Origin: Bicyclus anynana
Lineage: Eukaryota > Arthropoda > Insecta > Lepidoptera > Nymphalidae
Assembly (NCBI RefSeq): GCF_947172395.1
Contig: NC_069097.1
Span: forward strand, 6,556,142 to 6,620,141
Reading direction: 5' to 3'
Length of the DNA: 64,000 bases
Shown: one piece after another, positions 34,318-46,352 of the stretch
Position numbering within the stretch: the first letter of the stretch is position 1
How the letters are laid out: the number at the start of each line of letters is the position of its first letter
Translations under genes and position numbers: made by a program
The notes under the pieces: model-generated
The model's input: only the letters and a program-made list of their open reading frames with translations
The model's database searches: none
What the model was told of the DNA's origin: nothing

Positions 34318-34473
34318 GTCATCATCATCATCCTAGCCGATGGACGTCCTCTGCAGGACATAGGCCTTTTGTAGGGACTTCTAAACATCACGAGCGAATC
34401 CCTGCAACTCGCTGGATGTCGTCAATCCACTTGGTGGGGGGTCGACCAACACTGCGCTTACTAGTGCTTCACC
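34318..34473 (-). mobile_element. RTE-type LINE 3' end
   Basis: ATCATCATCATCCTAGCCGA tail side, then CTCTGCAGGACATAGGCCTT and TTGGTGGGGGGTCGACCAAC; the minus strand encodes the same C-terminal motif as 14670-14903. Internally shortened. Confidence 0.75.
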
Positions 34474-34837
34474 TGTAAGGCGTTCCAATTGGGTAAATGT
34501 TTTTCTTTTTTTGTTAGTTTAAAATTTTCTTTGTTTAAAAATAACGCAAGTACCTGATTGTAAGATATATTTAGGAAATATATTTTTTCATTTATTTATT
34601 CTTACGGGAACTGGAGCTACGCGGTTGGACCCGCGGTGCGTCGGTTAGTCGTTCATACTATACAATACGATCGATCTGTTCTGGTAAATGAATAAAATAA
34701 ATATGACGTGCAATTGGCGAGACAGGAAAGTTGCTACAGCGTAATCCAATTTTCGTTTAGCCTGGACGCGCGAGCACCGCACTAGGCACCAGTACATACG
34801 GCCAGTCTATTTGCGATTTACACTGCGTCGGTTGAAC

Positions 34838-34975
34838 GGGCTATTTGATTTCATTTCAGTGTTCGGGGTAGCGGACGGAATAGTTTTGAAAAGCTACGTG
34901 CCTCTCGCTAGAATGAGCGTGGACTTCAAATGTGCCAGTTTTTATTTGCTGGACGTGTGTTTTTTTATCAGGTTT
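34838..34975 (+). repeat. Unexplained paralogous segment, copy 2
   Basis: GGGCTATTTGATTTCATTTC, AGTTTTGAAAAGCTACGTG and GAGCGTGGACTTCAAATGTG align with 28185-28325. The flank 34745-34830 is unusually GC- and CpG-rich (GACGCGCGAGCACCGCACTA). Confidence 0.5.
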
Positions 34976-35112
34976 AAATAGAGGTGTTTTTTTTTAAATA
35001 ACCATAATAAAATAAACACAACACGAGTTAGAGTGCTTAAATCAATACCCACTACACCAAACCTTTCTCGTTTTCAATGGAGAATAAACTTTTCGGGTGT
35101 ATACTCGTATAG

Positions 35113-35352
35113 GAGCCGTGATAGCCCAGTGGATATGACCTCTGCCTCCGATTCCGGAGGACTTAGGTTCAAATCCAGTCCGAGGTTTCCATTTTTCATG
35201 TGCATTTTAAGAAATTAAATTTCAGGTGTCTCTAACGGTGAAGGAAAAACATCCTGAGGAAACCGGCATACCTGAGAATTTTGGTAATTCTCTACGTGTG
35301 CCAATTCGCAATGGGCCAGCGTGGTTGCCGAATATGGGTTGATAATGATGGT
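35113..35352 (+). mobile_element. tRNA-derived SINE, family B, internally shortened
   Basis: Head AGCCGTGATAGCCCAGTGGA, B box GGTTCAAATCCAG, tail GGTTGCCGAATATGGGTTGA. The segment holding the CTCTCATTCTGAGAGG hairpin is deleted. Confidence 0.88.
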
Positions 35353-35677
35353 ATAGTTAGTAGACTTCTTCTTCTTCTTCTTCCTTCTGGGCAGTTTCCG
35401 AACTTGGTCATTATGATTGGCCGTTGTGCATGGTAAGTTAATAGACTGCGGTGAAGGCGTGTAACGCTTTAGATAATTTTATGGAGAATATTTTAAGCAT
35501 ACAGTTTTTCCATCAAAACAAGCACGACGCGTGAAGTTGATCAATCTTGATCCTCCTAAAAGGATTGTTGGAATATTAACAATTAGGCTATCTCTGCTAT
35601 CAAAGCTATTAGAGAAGAGAAAGCTTCCTTTTAGATTTATTAAGCAGTGAGAAAGAGTGTCACTTCTATAGATCATA

Positions 35678-35911
35678 GTATATTCAGCTCACAGTTGGTG
35701 TTATTGAGCATGGATCTTCTCTCAGATTGCGAGGGTTAGGCCTTATTCCATCACGCAGGCGGAATTGGCAGACTTCACACACGTTGAAAATTTAACACGT
35801 AAAAGAATTAAGAAAATTCTCAGGTATTTAGGTTCCCTCACAATGTTTTTCTTTCACGATTTGAGACACGTGATATTTAATTTCAAATGCACACATCTGA
35901 AAAGTTAGAAT
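35678..35911 (-). mobile_element. tRNA-derived SINE, family B, head-truncated
   Basis: Tail TATTCAGCTCACAGTTGG, body CTTCACACACGTTGAAAAT, to ACACATCTGAAAAGTTAGAA; the tRNA-like head is missing. Confidence 0.8.
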
Positions 35912-36448
35912 AATAATTGATTATCGAATACACTATACATACTCATACAAGACACGCAAAATATAAATAAACATCAGGTTATACTAAAAAATATACTAAA
36001 AACAACGAAGAGTTAATAAAAATGTATTTGAAGTAGCTGGTACATAATCTTTTTCCCCACCGTTTGTTGGTTTTAAGGGCTAATTTAGAAAATTTTGTAT
36101 ACCTAACGCTATAACAATATTTTAGAGGCAATTTTTACGTTTAAATTTGTTTTTAATCTATTCGTAGATGGCACCATTGTAATTTTGGATTGCCGCTATT
36201 TCGGAAACGCGATGCTTTATGGGGCTTTGTTTCCATGAATTGTTGTTTTTATTGATGATTCATTATACGCATTGCCACTATTTTTAAAAATTGTTTTTTT
36301 TTTTATTACAAGAAGGGTTAGGTTTTTCGCGCGTATCTTGTATGTATGTAATATTCTTTATTACCTGATATCTTCTAAACCGCTGAACGGATTCACGTAA
36401 TTAAGATATCGTTAGATTTGTCTCAATATCTCTATTGTTCTTAGATAG

Positions 36449-36693
36449 GTGAAGTTTTTTTTTTTTGTTTGAAAGAGTATATTTTCAGATTGGTCCCATT
36501 CAATTTTCATGAAAATTGGTTGAATAATTTTGTGTTAAAATGAAAATAATGAAATGGCCCGTACTGTGGTGTTTTAGTTCTGACACACAGTAAGTTACCA
36601 AAATTACTGAACTTAGTTTTATAAAATTAAAAATTCATGAAAATTGAATGGGACCAATCTGAAAATATACTGTTTTAAACAAAAAAAAAACTT
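36449..36693. mobile_element. Foldback element with about 60-bp arms
   Basis: GAGTATATTTTCAGATTGGT and CCCATTCAATTTTCATGA on the left are repeated inverted at 36636-36680; the outer A/T runs also pair. About 120 bases lie between the arms. Confidence 0.75.
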
Positions 36694-37310
36694 GGTGGTG
36701 ATAAAATCCAATAGATTTTAGAAGGCGCGCCTACTTAAGGGATCTCCTGTAAAAAAAAACAAGATAATAAGAATGTACAAATGAAATACAAAAATTAACA
36801 AATAAATTAAATAAGCATGGCCTTCAATGGAAGGCCAGCTGCAGATGCCATGAAGTACCCACAAGCATATTCCTTAAAGCTGTTGCAGCTGATTGCACAA
36901 TAGTAATGAATTATTAAAAATATATATATCTATATCTTTTAACATTTGTGTCAATTAACATGGCTTCGTGAGGCACAAGTTTGTAGGTGTTTGTTAAATT
37001 AGACCTTGACCTGGCCATGTAAAAAGTGGCAGTTAATCACTCAAACTTGGAATTCCCTTTATTTGAACAGGCTTTTTGAATATTCAAACGAAACACCGCG
37101 GCTGAAATTAACTGTTGTTTATGGTTTATTTCTACCGGGGAATCAACATTTTTTTCTGATTATTAACATTTTGATTTTATAAGTATTAAAATGTTATATT
37201 TAATGATCCAGGATATTTTTATTTGAATTAGGAAAAAAAAATTACCTATTCTAATATTTGACCCAGTAAAAATCGAACGAAAAACAGACATACTCTCTAT
37301 TTTTACATTA
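36694..37310. other. Gene-free stretch
   Basis: AT-rich and unique within the window. No gene-like frame. Confidence 0.4.
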
Positions 37311-37357
37311 CCAGTACCTCCATGGCGCAGTGGTATGCGCGTTGGTTTTACTAAACG
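37311..37357 (+). mobile_element. tRNA-derived SINE, family A, head only
   Basis: ACCTCCATGGCGCAGTGGTA then TGCGCGTTGGTTTTACTAAA; the B box and body are absent. Confidence 0.7.
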
Positions 37358-37440
37358 ATAAGGATGAAAAATCTCGTTTTTTATTATAGAATCAGCCCAT
37401 CTGCTTCTGGAAAACTTGAAAGACATTCCCGTATATTCAC

Positions 37441-37555
37441 TCTAATGCTGAGGCAAGGGCATGGTGGGTAAAATCTCCATATATTTTCTTCTATAGGAAG
37501 AGAGGCCTGATCCGAGGCCGTTAAATAGGCTGATATTGATGATTTTATAGAAAAC
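37441..37555 (+). mobile_element. LINE 3' tail fragment
   Basis: TTCTTCTATAGGAAGAGAGG, then CCTGATCCGAGGCCGTTAAA, then TAGGCTGATATTGATGAT; the usual end of a lepidopteran RTE-type element. Confidence 0.6.
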
Positions 37556-37864
37556 CGACTAAATCATAAGTATAAAGAAAATAGACCAAAACATCAAAAC
37601 ATTAGGCAGCATAGAAAATCAAAACAATGCTTAACGATTTTCGAATGCATTTTGGTTGATAATAGTATTTAAGCTTAATAAGAGCACGTAATGTAAATCA
37701 CCAGTTACAGTCAACATCAAATTGGAACAATATCCGGTGTTTAGAAATTATCGGTAACAGGATTTCGTGTTACTGAATTTATAATTACAATGGAAATCGT
37801 AATATTGCTGAAAATTCTATTTTAGAACGCGTATCTAAATCTTACCAAATTGGGCTAAGCAGGG

Positions 37865-38290
37865 AGGAGGAGGGGAGTGTTGATCGATCGTCAAGGAATT
37901 CCTTCCAGCACATTGGGATCCCAACATCGGCTCTTCGAACTATGTGCCCCGCCCATTGCCACTTCAACTTCGCAACACGTTGAGCTACACGGAGACTTTG
38001 GTTCTTCTGCGTATCTCCTAATTACTGATTCGATCACGCAGTGATACTCCTAGCATACCTCGTTCCATCGCCCGCTGTGTAACTCTGAGCCTTATGAGGC
38101 CCATAGTTAGCGTCCAAGTCTAGGACCCAACAAAACAAAACACAGCCCTTAGTCCACAGCAGACCCGCTATTTCCTAGCTCTGGCGGCGCCCGCTGCGGT
38201 TACGGTAACCAACCCCGACGACTATGGTTCCGAGACTTGGTCGCTAACTTTTGGATAGCAAAAAAGAAATCCCGTCCAAAAATCCCCGAA
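37865..38290 (-). mobile_element. RTE-type LINE C-terminal fragment
   Basis: The minus strand has the ERAMLGVSL-like region (38040-38080) and a GHIVRRADVG-like region near 37930; the plus-strand text TTCTGCGTATCTCCTAATTA mirrors the copy at 51120-51150. Frames are broken by stops. The distal end of the element is missing. Confidence 0.7.
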
Positions 38291-38610
38291 ACACATGTTA
38301 TTACTGTAAGTAGGTGAGAGGGAAATAAACTTTGTGACGCAATAACGGGCAGTTTGACCCTCGTTACCTTATATTATTGGTCCGGCCCCGAGTTATAACT
38401 ATGTTATGGAGGTACGAGGGAATGTGAGGAGCACATGGCGTACGCACCTGAAACTTGCAGTAGCCCGCACGTAAAAGGGCGGCTAGCTGAAACGAACGAT
38501 CAAATTTTATGGTTCAATACACCTTAACGTAGTGAGTTATTTTTTGTTTTACTTTCGGCCGCGTTGGAGATGAATAAAATTGTCGTTTTTTAACACTTTG
38601 AATAGCTTCA

Positions 38611-38800
38611 CTTGTAACTATGTATGTAAGAAAATCAAATCTTGGAATCTTAATTTGACCCCCTTCCCGGTCTTTAATGAGGATGAAATTTTGCACACGC
38701 TCTGAGTTCTGATGACAATACATGACTAGCTAAGAAACGTCATTACAGATCCAATATGTCTTCCCTTCCTTCCCAATCAGTTGTAACTATGTATATAAAA
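38611..38800 (+). repeat. Dispersed repeat, related to 55362-55520
   Basis: ACTTGTAACTATGTATGTAA, GGATGAAATTTTGCACACGC, CTGAGTTCTGATGACAATAC and GACTAGCTAAGAAACGTCAT are shared, in order, with the copy in a multiplexin intron. Confidence 0.75.
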
Positions 38801-38882
38801 AAATCTTCTAATGTTAATTAGAACCCACTTCGATTATTGCAGTGTTTTAAAACTTTTAGTCCCGCAGCCCTATTCTCTAACT

Positions 38883-39009
38883 ATGTCTTTATAACTCGTG
38901 AGTTCGAGTCTATCATTTGTCATCTCTCTCTGTCTAACACAATATTATAAATAGAGAGAGATAGACACGAATTAAAAACTCACAATGTCGAGTTATAAAA
39001 ACATCGTGA
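38883..39009. mobile_element. Small MITE
   Basis: TGTCTTTATAACTCG on the left and CGAGTTATAAAAACATCG on the right are inverted, and an inner pair CTCTCTCTGTCTA / ATAGAGAGAGATAGAC extends the fold. Confidence 0.65.
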
Positions 39010-39124
39010 CTGATTAGGGCTAATGATGTTATGTTTTAGCTATTCGGGAGCTAAAATCCAATATACATGTTAATTTTTAATGGTAAAATACAACTATATT
39101 TTATCGTTTCGACAATAACAAGTT

Positions 39125-39456
39125 GACGGCCTCCGTGGCGCAGTGGTATGCGCGGTGGATTTACAAGACGGAGGTCCTGGGTTCGATCCCCGGCTGGGCA
39201 GATTGAGATTTTCTTAATTGGTCCAGGTCTGGCTGGTGGGAGGCTTCGGCCGTGGCTAGTTACCACCCTACCGGCAAAGACGTACCGCCAAGCGATTTAG
39301 CGTTCCGGTACGATGCCGTGTAGAAACCGAAAGGGGTGTGGATTTTCATCCTCCTCCTAACAAGTTAGCCCGCTTCCATCTTAGACTGCATCATCACTTA
39401 CCATCAGGTGAGATTGTAGTCAAGGGCTAACTTGTAAAGAATAAAAAAAAAAAAAA
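39125..39456 (+). mobile_element. tRNA-derived SINE, family A, full-length reference copy
   Basis: The best-preserved copy: head GACGGCCTCCGTGGCGCAGT, B box GGGTTCGATCCCCGGC, GGTACGATGCCGTGTAGAAA, CATCAGGTGAGATTGTAGTC, then a pure A run of 14. The long clean A run and its high similarity to 18007-18341 suggest recent insertion. No clear target-site duplication was seen. Confidence 0.93.
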
Positions 39457-39956
39457 GTGAAAGGAACCACCATGTTATCGACGTTACATAATCATCGTAA
39501 TAATTTGATCAGTTTTTGTGGCTCTGGAAGTAGCCTTGTTTCCAAATATTCATCGTTCATTTTATTACTGTTTCTCAGTATATTTTCCTTCTTGTACGAA
39601 ATTTAATTTGCTATTCAATATTAAGATGATAAAAATATTTTTCATATCGACATTTTCTTTTGGGATCCAAGCTTTTTCCTTGTTTGACAACCTCGGAGAA
39701 ACGCTGCCATTCCATCAATATTGTTCACCATAAATCATTAAGCTAAATTTAATCAGTTAATATCACTATGAGTTGAGATCGGGAGAAAAATTGCAACCTG
39801 AAATAAAAAACATACATATACCCACAGCCAGAACATAGAACCTCCTCCTTTTTGGATATCAGTCAAAAATTAAAATATAACGCACTGGAAATTTATTAAA
39901 GAGGTCACGCGTATTTTTTTAGTTTTGATTCAAGAAGTTTTGTTTGGTGTATACAC

Positions 39957-40600
39957 CAACTTCAAAATTCATTTATTCCAAGTAGGCTCAGTTTACAAGC
40001 ACTTTTGATACGTCAGTTGACTNNNNNNNNNNNNNNNNNNNNNNNNNNNNNNNNNNNNNNNNNNNNNNNNNNNNNNNNNNNNNNNNNNNNNNNNNNNNNN
40101 NNNNNNNNNNNNNNNNNNNNNNNNNNNNNNNNNNNNNNNNNNNNNNNNNNNNNNNNNNNNNNNNNNNNNNNNNNNNNNNNNNNNNNNNNNNNNNNNNNNN
40201 NNNNNNNNNNNNNNNNNNNNNNTAGTTTTGATTCGAGAAGTTTTGTTTGGTGTTTTCACCAAATTCAAAATTCATTTATTTCAAGTAGGCTCAGTTTACA
40301 AGCACTTTTGATACGTCAGTTGACTATTTGTAAAGATTCTGCCACAGGTTCGGAAGGCAGATTCTGCTGAGAAGAAACCGGCAAGAAACTCAACAATTGC
40401 TTTTTTAAAATCATACAATAATATTTTAGTTTACAATTGATGACAACATTACAATTTCTTATAATTTTACTTCCGGTGTGAAGGTGGAAGCTGATCCAAC
40501 GGTCTCCAAGCATCTTTATCATTAAGGAACTCATCAATGGTATAGTAACCTCGGCTAAGCAAATGTTTTTTAACACATTGCTTAAAGCTATGCATTAGCA
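39957..40600 (-). mobile_element. Non-LTR retrotransposon 3' part interrupted by an assembly gap
   Basis: On the minus strand, 40600-40430 carries a degraded ORF2 C terminus (NICLAEVTIPLMSSLMIKML), then a 3' UTR ending AATAAATGAATTTTGAATTT near 40260. The last ~75 bases are present twice, at 39948-40022 and 40248-40322, on either side of the Ns. Confidence 0.7.
40023..40222. other. Assembly gap, exactly 200 Ns
   Basis: A round number of Ns, probably a placeholder and not a measured length. Confidence 0.99.
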
Positions 40601-41756
40601 GGTACATCACATCGTATTAATATCATCATCATCCTCGTCATCCTATCGTCAGCAGGTCTATGCTCTGTCGTTTCTCTTATAGGAGAGAGCAAACCTTTAG
40701 TAGAAGACAGTAAAAATAGGTTCATTGTGAAAATTTCGTCAAAAACAAAGAGATATTTTTCTGACCTAACTTTAAAGTAAGTTTACAACATTTATATTCT
40801 ACCTTAAAAACTTTGGACAACTTGAATTGTTACTATAATGGGTGAAGAGCACAAAACAAAGCTACCCAACCAATGTTTTAATAATTCATGACTCTTGACC
40901 CCGATACTGTAAGTTCCCCGAAATTTCGAACGAATTTTATTATGTATGAAGTAAAACAGTTTAGTTTGAGAATTTCCATTTCGGTACGCAAGGAAAACAT
41001 TGAAGTTTCCAAATTGCTCTCTCTTAGTTACGAGAAGTAGTGAAGCTCTTTAAGAAAACACAGGGATTGTATTTATATTGATATTAATTAACTTATTAAA
41101 ATAGTTATCTAATTAATAATCCGTTCATGAATTTTACTTTACTGGGGTCTGAAACAATTGACAAAGTTTCATTTTGTAGAGTTTTTAGACGACTTTACTT
41201 ATCGATGCTTTGAATATCGCACTTTATATATGCTTCAATATATGTATACAATCTTATAGTACATAATACTATGTACCTAATTATTAGATCTGTCTTTGTA
41301 AAAATACATTAAACACTATATACTTACTTTAAAAGCCCTAATATTGGTGGGATATTAGTATGATTGTGGCATTTAAGATAAAGAACCTCAAAGCAAAAAA
41401 TTCTGACTCTTTTCAGGAATGCGTAGGCGTATGAACTATAGAAATAAATACTCAGGCTAACTTTTTTTACTGCTACTCGTAACAAAGTCGTGATCATCAC
41501 GCTTCATCTTCTACGCTGCGTCATTTGGTATTCTACAAGATATATATTTCGAAGAGTGTATTTACTTTGTCTTACTATAAGGTACTCAAGAAGTGATTCA
41601 GCTCATTGAAATATTTGAGCTCATTTCTCCTTCACCGTTTTATAATAGAACTGCCAGGAATGGCTGTAATCTTCTACGTTGTAGATATTCCTTGGAGGCG
41701 TACTAAGCGGTTTGGTTTCACATTACTTAGATTGCAAAGCCGGAATGCATACCATA
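40601..41756. other. Gene-free stretch
   Basis: A possible LINE tail piece at 40620-40700 (ATCATCATCATCCTCGTCAT, TTCTCTTATAGGAGAGAGC). The rest is AT-rich with no gene seen. Confidence 0.4.
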
Positions 41757-41835
41757 AAGTCAAAGTCAAAGTTCATTTATTTCAATAAGACTTAGTTTAC
41801 AAGCACTTTCAAATCGTCTGGTAATAATATTATTA
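41757..41835 (-). mobile_element. LINE 3' end fragment (AATAAATGAA type)
   Basis: GTCAAAGTTCATTTATTTCA, ATAAGACTTAGTTTACAAGC; a short diverged copy. Confidence 0.55.
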
Positions 41836-41865
41836 GTTAATGGTGATAATAATTTCCAAATTTAA

Positions 41866-42070
41866 GAGCCGTGATAGCACTGTGGATTCCTCTGCCTCTG
41901 CCTCCGATTCCGGAGGGTATGGGTTCGAATTCAGTCCGGGGCATGCACCTCCAACTTTTCAGTTGTGTGCATTTTAAGAAATTAAATATCACGTGTCTCA
42001 AACGGTGAAACCTGCATACCAGAGAATTTTCTTATTATCTGCGTGTGTAAAGTCTGCCAATCTGCATTGA
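41866..42070 (+). mobile_element. tRNA-derived SINE, family B, tail-truncated
   Basis: Head GAGCCGTGATAGCACTGTGG, B box GGGTTCGAATTCAG, body to GTCTGCCAATCTGCATTG. At 42160-42240 a different tRNA-like head follows on the minus strand (CCTGGGTTCGAATCCTGGGT when reversed). Confidence 0.85.
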
Positions 42071-43934
42071 CTTAACGTTCATTCCCAAGCAAGGAGGTGT
42101 ATCTCTAACAATTGCCCAAATCCAAGGTTGAGAACTTTAACTGATAATTTCTAACAAAGAAAACTCAGCCCGACCCAGGATTCGAACCCAGGATCTCATG
42201 ATCCGAAACCACAAAGGCTAACCGCAGGACCAACTAGGTAGTTCAGAAATTTATGTAATTTATGTTTAATTTGACTTTAAAAAATGTACTAAAGACCATT
42301 TATGGGCACAAAGCAAGATAATTGCTTGTGAAGTAGGTAATAAAACAACACATTAAAAAACCATTTTATTTAAAAAAAAACAAACGTACTTATTAAGTAC
42401 AATAGAATTTTTCAACGTAATATTTGAATAAAAGTAACAAAACAACACATCGTTAGGCAAACATTCTCAATAATATTATGAAAACACTAAATTTGATATG
42501 AGTAACATACTAGAAGAGACATTGGAATGCACGTTCAATAAATAAAATTTAAAAAAAATACGCTGTGTATGTACACATAAATATCTTAAGGAGTACACAA
42601 AAGATATTCCCCAAATACTTCTTTAATATTTCTGCCTCCTTAGCCCATTGTAGATGCTATATATAGCCCTATAAATTAACAAAGATTAATAAATAACTTT
42701 CTCTCCGTTTTACAGCCTGGTAGGACAAAAACTTCTTCTTGAAGGCAAAAACTAGTTAATCCAATATCTTGATACACTTTTTATTTGTACAGCTTTAAAA
42801 ACTTAAATGTGGGTTGATGTTTTAACTTAGTATACATTTTGGAATTTAGAAAAGTGTAGTAAAATATAAAAAAAAAATACAGCGCTAAAGTTTACCCAAT
42901 GTCTATTCTTGTATACAACAGAATTTCCATTCGTCCATAAAAAGCATTCACAATACACTCATAATATATTATAATTAATTGAACAGTAAAACCTCTTATT
43001 AACATTCAATCACCGTATTTTGTATGCTTTCAACCTTATCACAGTAATTAATATTTATAAAACATTTTATTTATAAAATTAAATTAAAATTAATAAATAA
43101 CATTTGTCGGCATAGATATATTATAATTTTCCTGAAACCTCTAACAACTAGGCCGTATGCGTTGTTCAGATTAATAGTTAACAAAAAGATAGAGATATCT
43201 GCAATCTGCATTCTATAAAACCATACTCAACATCGTTTCGAAAATCCATCTGAATTGGGGTACTTCTTTCTATTTAAAAAAAAAATTATCTCATCAAACC
43301 TGAAAAAAAAATATATATATATATGTGTAATCATACATGATATTGATATACTATTACGTAATAGATAATCGAATAGAGTATATTATACTCGTAGATATGT
43401 TAATATATTCATCCTCCTCCTCACCTCTTCACCTGTTCTCACAGTAAATATAAAAAAAAACATCAATATCATCCAGCCCTTAAGTGGGCTATAGATTTTT
43501 GTACTTGATTTTGTTGTTTTATCTTTGTGTTTCAATGTTTTAGGAAAAGATCTTTAAATTCCTGTATGAAATATATTATATTGCGGTCCACTGCCGTATT
43601 TTGGATTGTTTTATACAATTGCAATTCATTGTAGGTGATAAAGACACACTCAAATAAATACAGATGGATTTCCAGTCGATGTCGATGCGTACACATTAAA
43701 ATCCGTAACTTTTAAAATTCTTTAAAAATATTGTGAAATGATAATAAATATTTTATATCCAGCAATATCCAGGTTGCGATTTTTCGGAAAAATAAATTTA
43801 ATTATTAAAATTTATGTAAATGAAGAAGTCACAAAACAATAATAAGAATACAAACCGATAACAGCTCTGTAGACAAATATTATTGATCAAGCACATTCCT
43901 ACCTAGGAAGGTAATAAAATGTTCAACAGTGGTA

Positions 43935-44055
43935 TTTTTTTTATTCTTTACAAGTTAGCCCTTGACTACAATCTCACCTAATGGTAAGTGATGATGCAAT
44001 CTAAGACGGAAGCGGGCTAACTTGTTAGGAGGAGGATGAAAATCCACACCCCTAA
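43935..44055 (-). mobile_element. tRNA-derived SINE, family A, tail half
   Basis: TTTATTCTTTACAAGTTAGC to GGATGAAAATCCACACCCCT; 5' truncated. Confidence 0.88.
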
Positions 44056-44307
44056 AGGTAGAAATAACAGAACACTACCTTTCAGGTTAAGTAAACTAGA
44101 ACCAGTAATAATAGACGTTCAAATCGAACTTGAAGTTCAAGCAACTTCAGATCATAATTGTGACGTTTATTTATACGAATAGGAGCTCACCACTACAATG
44201 TGTTTTTGAGTAAAGTCCATTAAGGCACCAGGAACAATAATCTCTTACAATGCATTGATCTTTCTACCTCAGATATAGGTGTTAAGCCTTTAAATTATAT
44301 TAATACT

Positions 44308-44700
44308 AGCGGACGCCCGCTACTTCGTCCGCGTGGAATTTAGTTTTTCACAAATCCCTCGGGAACCATGGATTTTTCCGGGATATAAAGTAACCTATGT
44401 GTTAATCCAGGTCATAATATATCTTAATACTAAATTTCAGCTAATTTGATTTAGTAGTCGAGGCGTGAAAGAGTAACAAACATTATTGTCATCAAAATCA
44501 TCAGTTTTCGCAAATCTCGGGAAACCATGGATTTTTTCGGGATAAAAAGAAACCTATGTGTTAATCCAGAGTAAAATCTATTTCCATTCCAAATTTTAGC
44601 CAAATCGTTTCAGTAGTAGCGACGCTAAAGAGTAACAAACATCCAAATATCCAAACATCCATACAAACTTTCGCGTTTATAATATTAGTAGTAAGTAGGA
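44308..44700 (-). mobile_element. Helitron-like element, family 2, with internal partial duplication
   Basis: GCGGACGCCCGCTACTTCGT at the hairpin end. The body (GGAACCATGGATTTTTCCGG, TATGTGTTAATCCA) is present twice, at 44345-44460 and 44510-44620. It ends TCGCGTTTATAATATTAGTA. Confidence 0.75.
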
Positions 44701-45952
44701 TTTAAACCAGCAAATTGTGTTATTATATTATGTTCTACTATACTCAGAAAGAAAGAAAAATGGTTCAATAAATCTTTAACATTTTTACACATTCAAATTC
44801 TCAGCTTAACTCTTCAAATAATTTAGACCTTTGCCAAATATTTTCGTTTTTAAATTTACTTTGGAATGGCTGCATAACTGCCGTGTTCCGTATGCTATGT
44901 CTGCCTTTAATCTGTGTGTAAAACTTAATTTTATAATCTTTTACCAGATAAACAGTAACATGACTGCAAAAGGTTACAGATTATGTAAGATTTTTAGGGT
45001 ATTTTTATATCATTTTCCACGACGTATTTTAGGGAAATTATACATTAAGGAGTTTGTATTTTAAATAACCGGCAATTCCAAATAATCTCAACCTGAATTA
45101 TACTTGGAAAATATAAACAGTTATATCAAAGTTTAAATACTAAAAACAAATGAACTACTGAAAATGGCAGTAGTCTTTAAAACATTATAATAATTATTAT
45201 TTAAATTTATTTAACAGGAATATATTTACATCCACGTACGAGTTACATTTCACTATCTATACAGCAGTTGTTGTTTCTTTATAATAATATTTTTTAATAC
45301 TTTAGAAAATTTTTAAAAGCCATCTATATTTACAAAACGACTATAATTCGAAAAATGGCTGACTTAAATAGGACACGGTTTCCAACCAACCGATTAAAAT
45401 GTCTTATAATGTAACGACTATGCAAAATAATACTATAAACTTTTCAACTACGAATCGTTAAAATTAAAAAAGAAATTGAAAGTGTTAAAAATTAGAAAAA
45501 ACTATACACACAGAGAACGGAAAAAAGTCTGTTATTCATCGTAGATTAGTTAAATTTAAAGATAACAACATAAAATCTGTAAATTTATTCTGTGCAAGTG
45601 TAATTTACATAACTTCGCATTACAGTCCTCCTTGGAGATAAAATTACGAGTAAGTTCTAACCCTTGTTCTAAGCCGTAAGTTTAAACAAAGTTTTAGGGT
45701 CTAACTTAATACGGGTTACTTGGAATTAAACCACTTTACTTATATATTATTCTGATTTACGACATAAGTAGATTTTAAACTTTTGCAATTTGTTCTCATT
45801 ATTAAGAACTCAGAACGGTTTTAAACAGAGTGAATTGTTTTTGTCACGTATCCATTGTGAGAAATCCTAATAAGAAACAACCTTTACCCGTCCCTATATT
45901 GGGTGAAAAATGTTTTATATCGAATTATGTATGTTGAAAAAATATATTGCCC

Positions 45953-46043
45953 AGTAGGTTACCTAAAACTCCTGACTAAATTACTTACCATTAGCAGTAG
46001 ACGGTTAATAATAGTTCGGCCAGAAGTTTTTAGGTAACCTACT
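45953..46043. mobile_element. 91-bp foldback MITE
   Basis: AGTAGGTTACCTAAAA on the left, TTTTAGGTAACCTACT on the right, about 45 bases between the arms. Confidence 0.8.
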
Positions 46044-46352
46044 CGCAGCAGGTATACTGTTAAGTTATGACAGACCAAGTAACATAATTAATATCGTACG
46101 CCGTCTATTTTTGATAGACTGATTTTTATAATATTGCGTCTTAGTTAAGTTTTTGAGACGATGATAAACACAGATTTTTTTAACGAAATTTTTCAATTCA
46201 ATTTTGAAATTCTGAAATTATTTATTAATTCATACTCTGGGATATTAAACAAATAATATTAGGTAATTGTGACCAAACTCAAATTTATTAAAAAAAATTG
46301 GTATCAAAATTAACCAAAAAATTTCCTACATGTAGTCGGAGGATTAATTCTA

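Larger units (their letters stand above)
42241..46352. other. 4-kb AT-rich, repeat-poor stretch without a gene
   Basis: Apart from a SINE piece (43935-44055), a Helitron pair (44308-44700) and a foldback (45953-46043) it is unique in the window. Minus-strand AATAAA near 42370, followed by T-rich and unstructured sequence, could mark a distant 3' UTR end of multiplexin, but there is no direct evidence. Many A and T homopolymers. Confidence 0.45.

Noticed and set aside
39988..40370. Frames that run through the N gap
   Set aside because: Most of their length is unknown sequence; the ends belong to a LINE 3' UTR.
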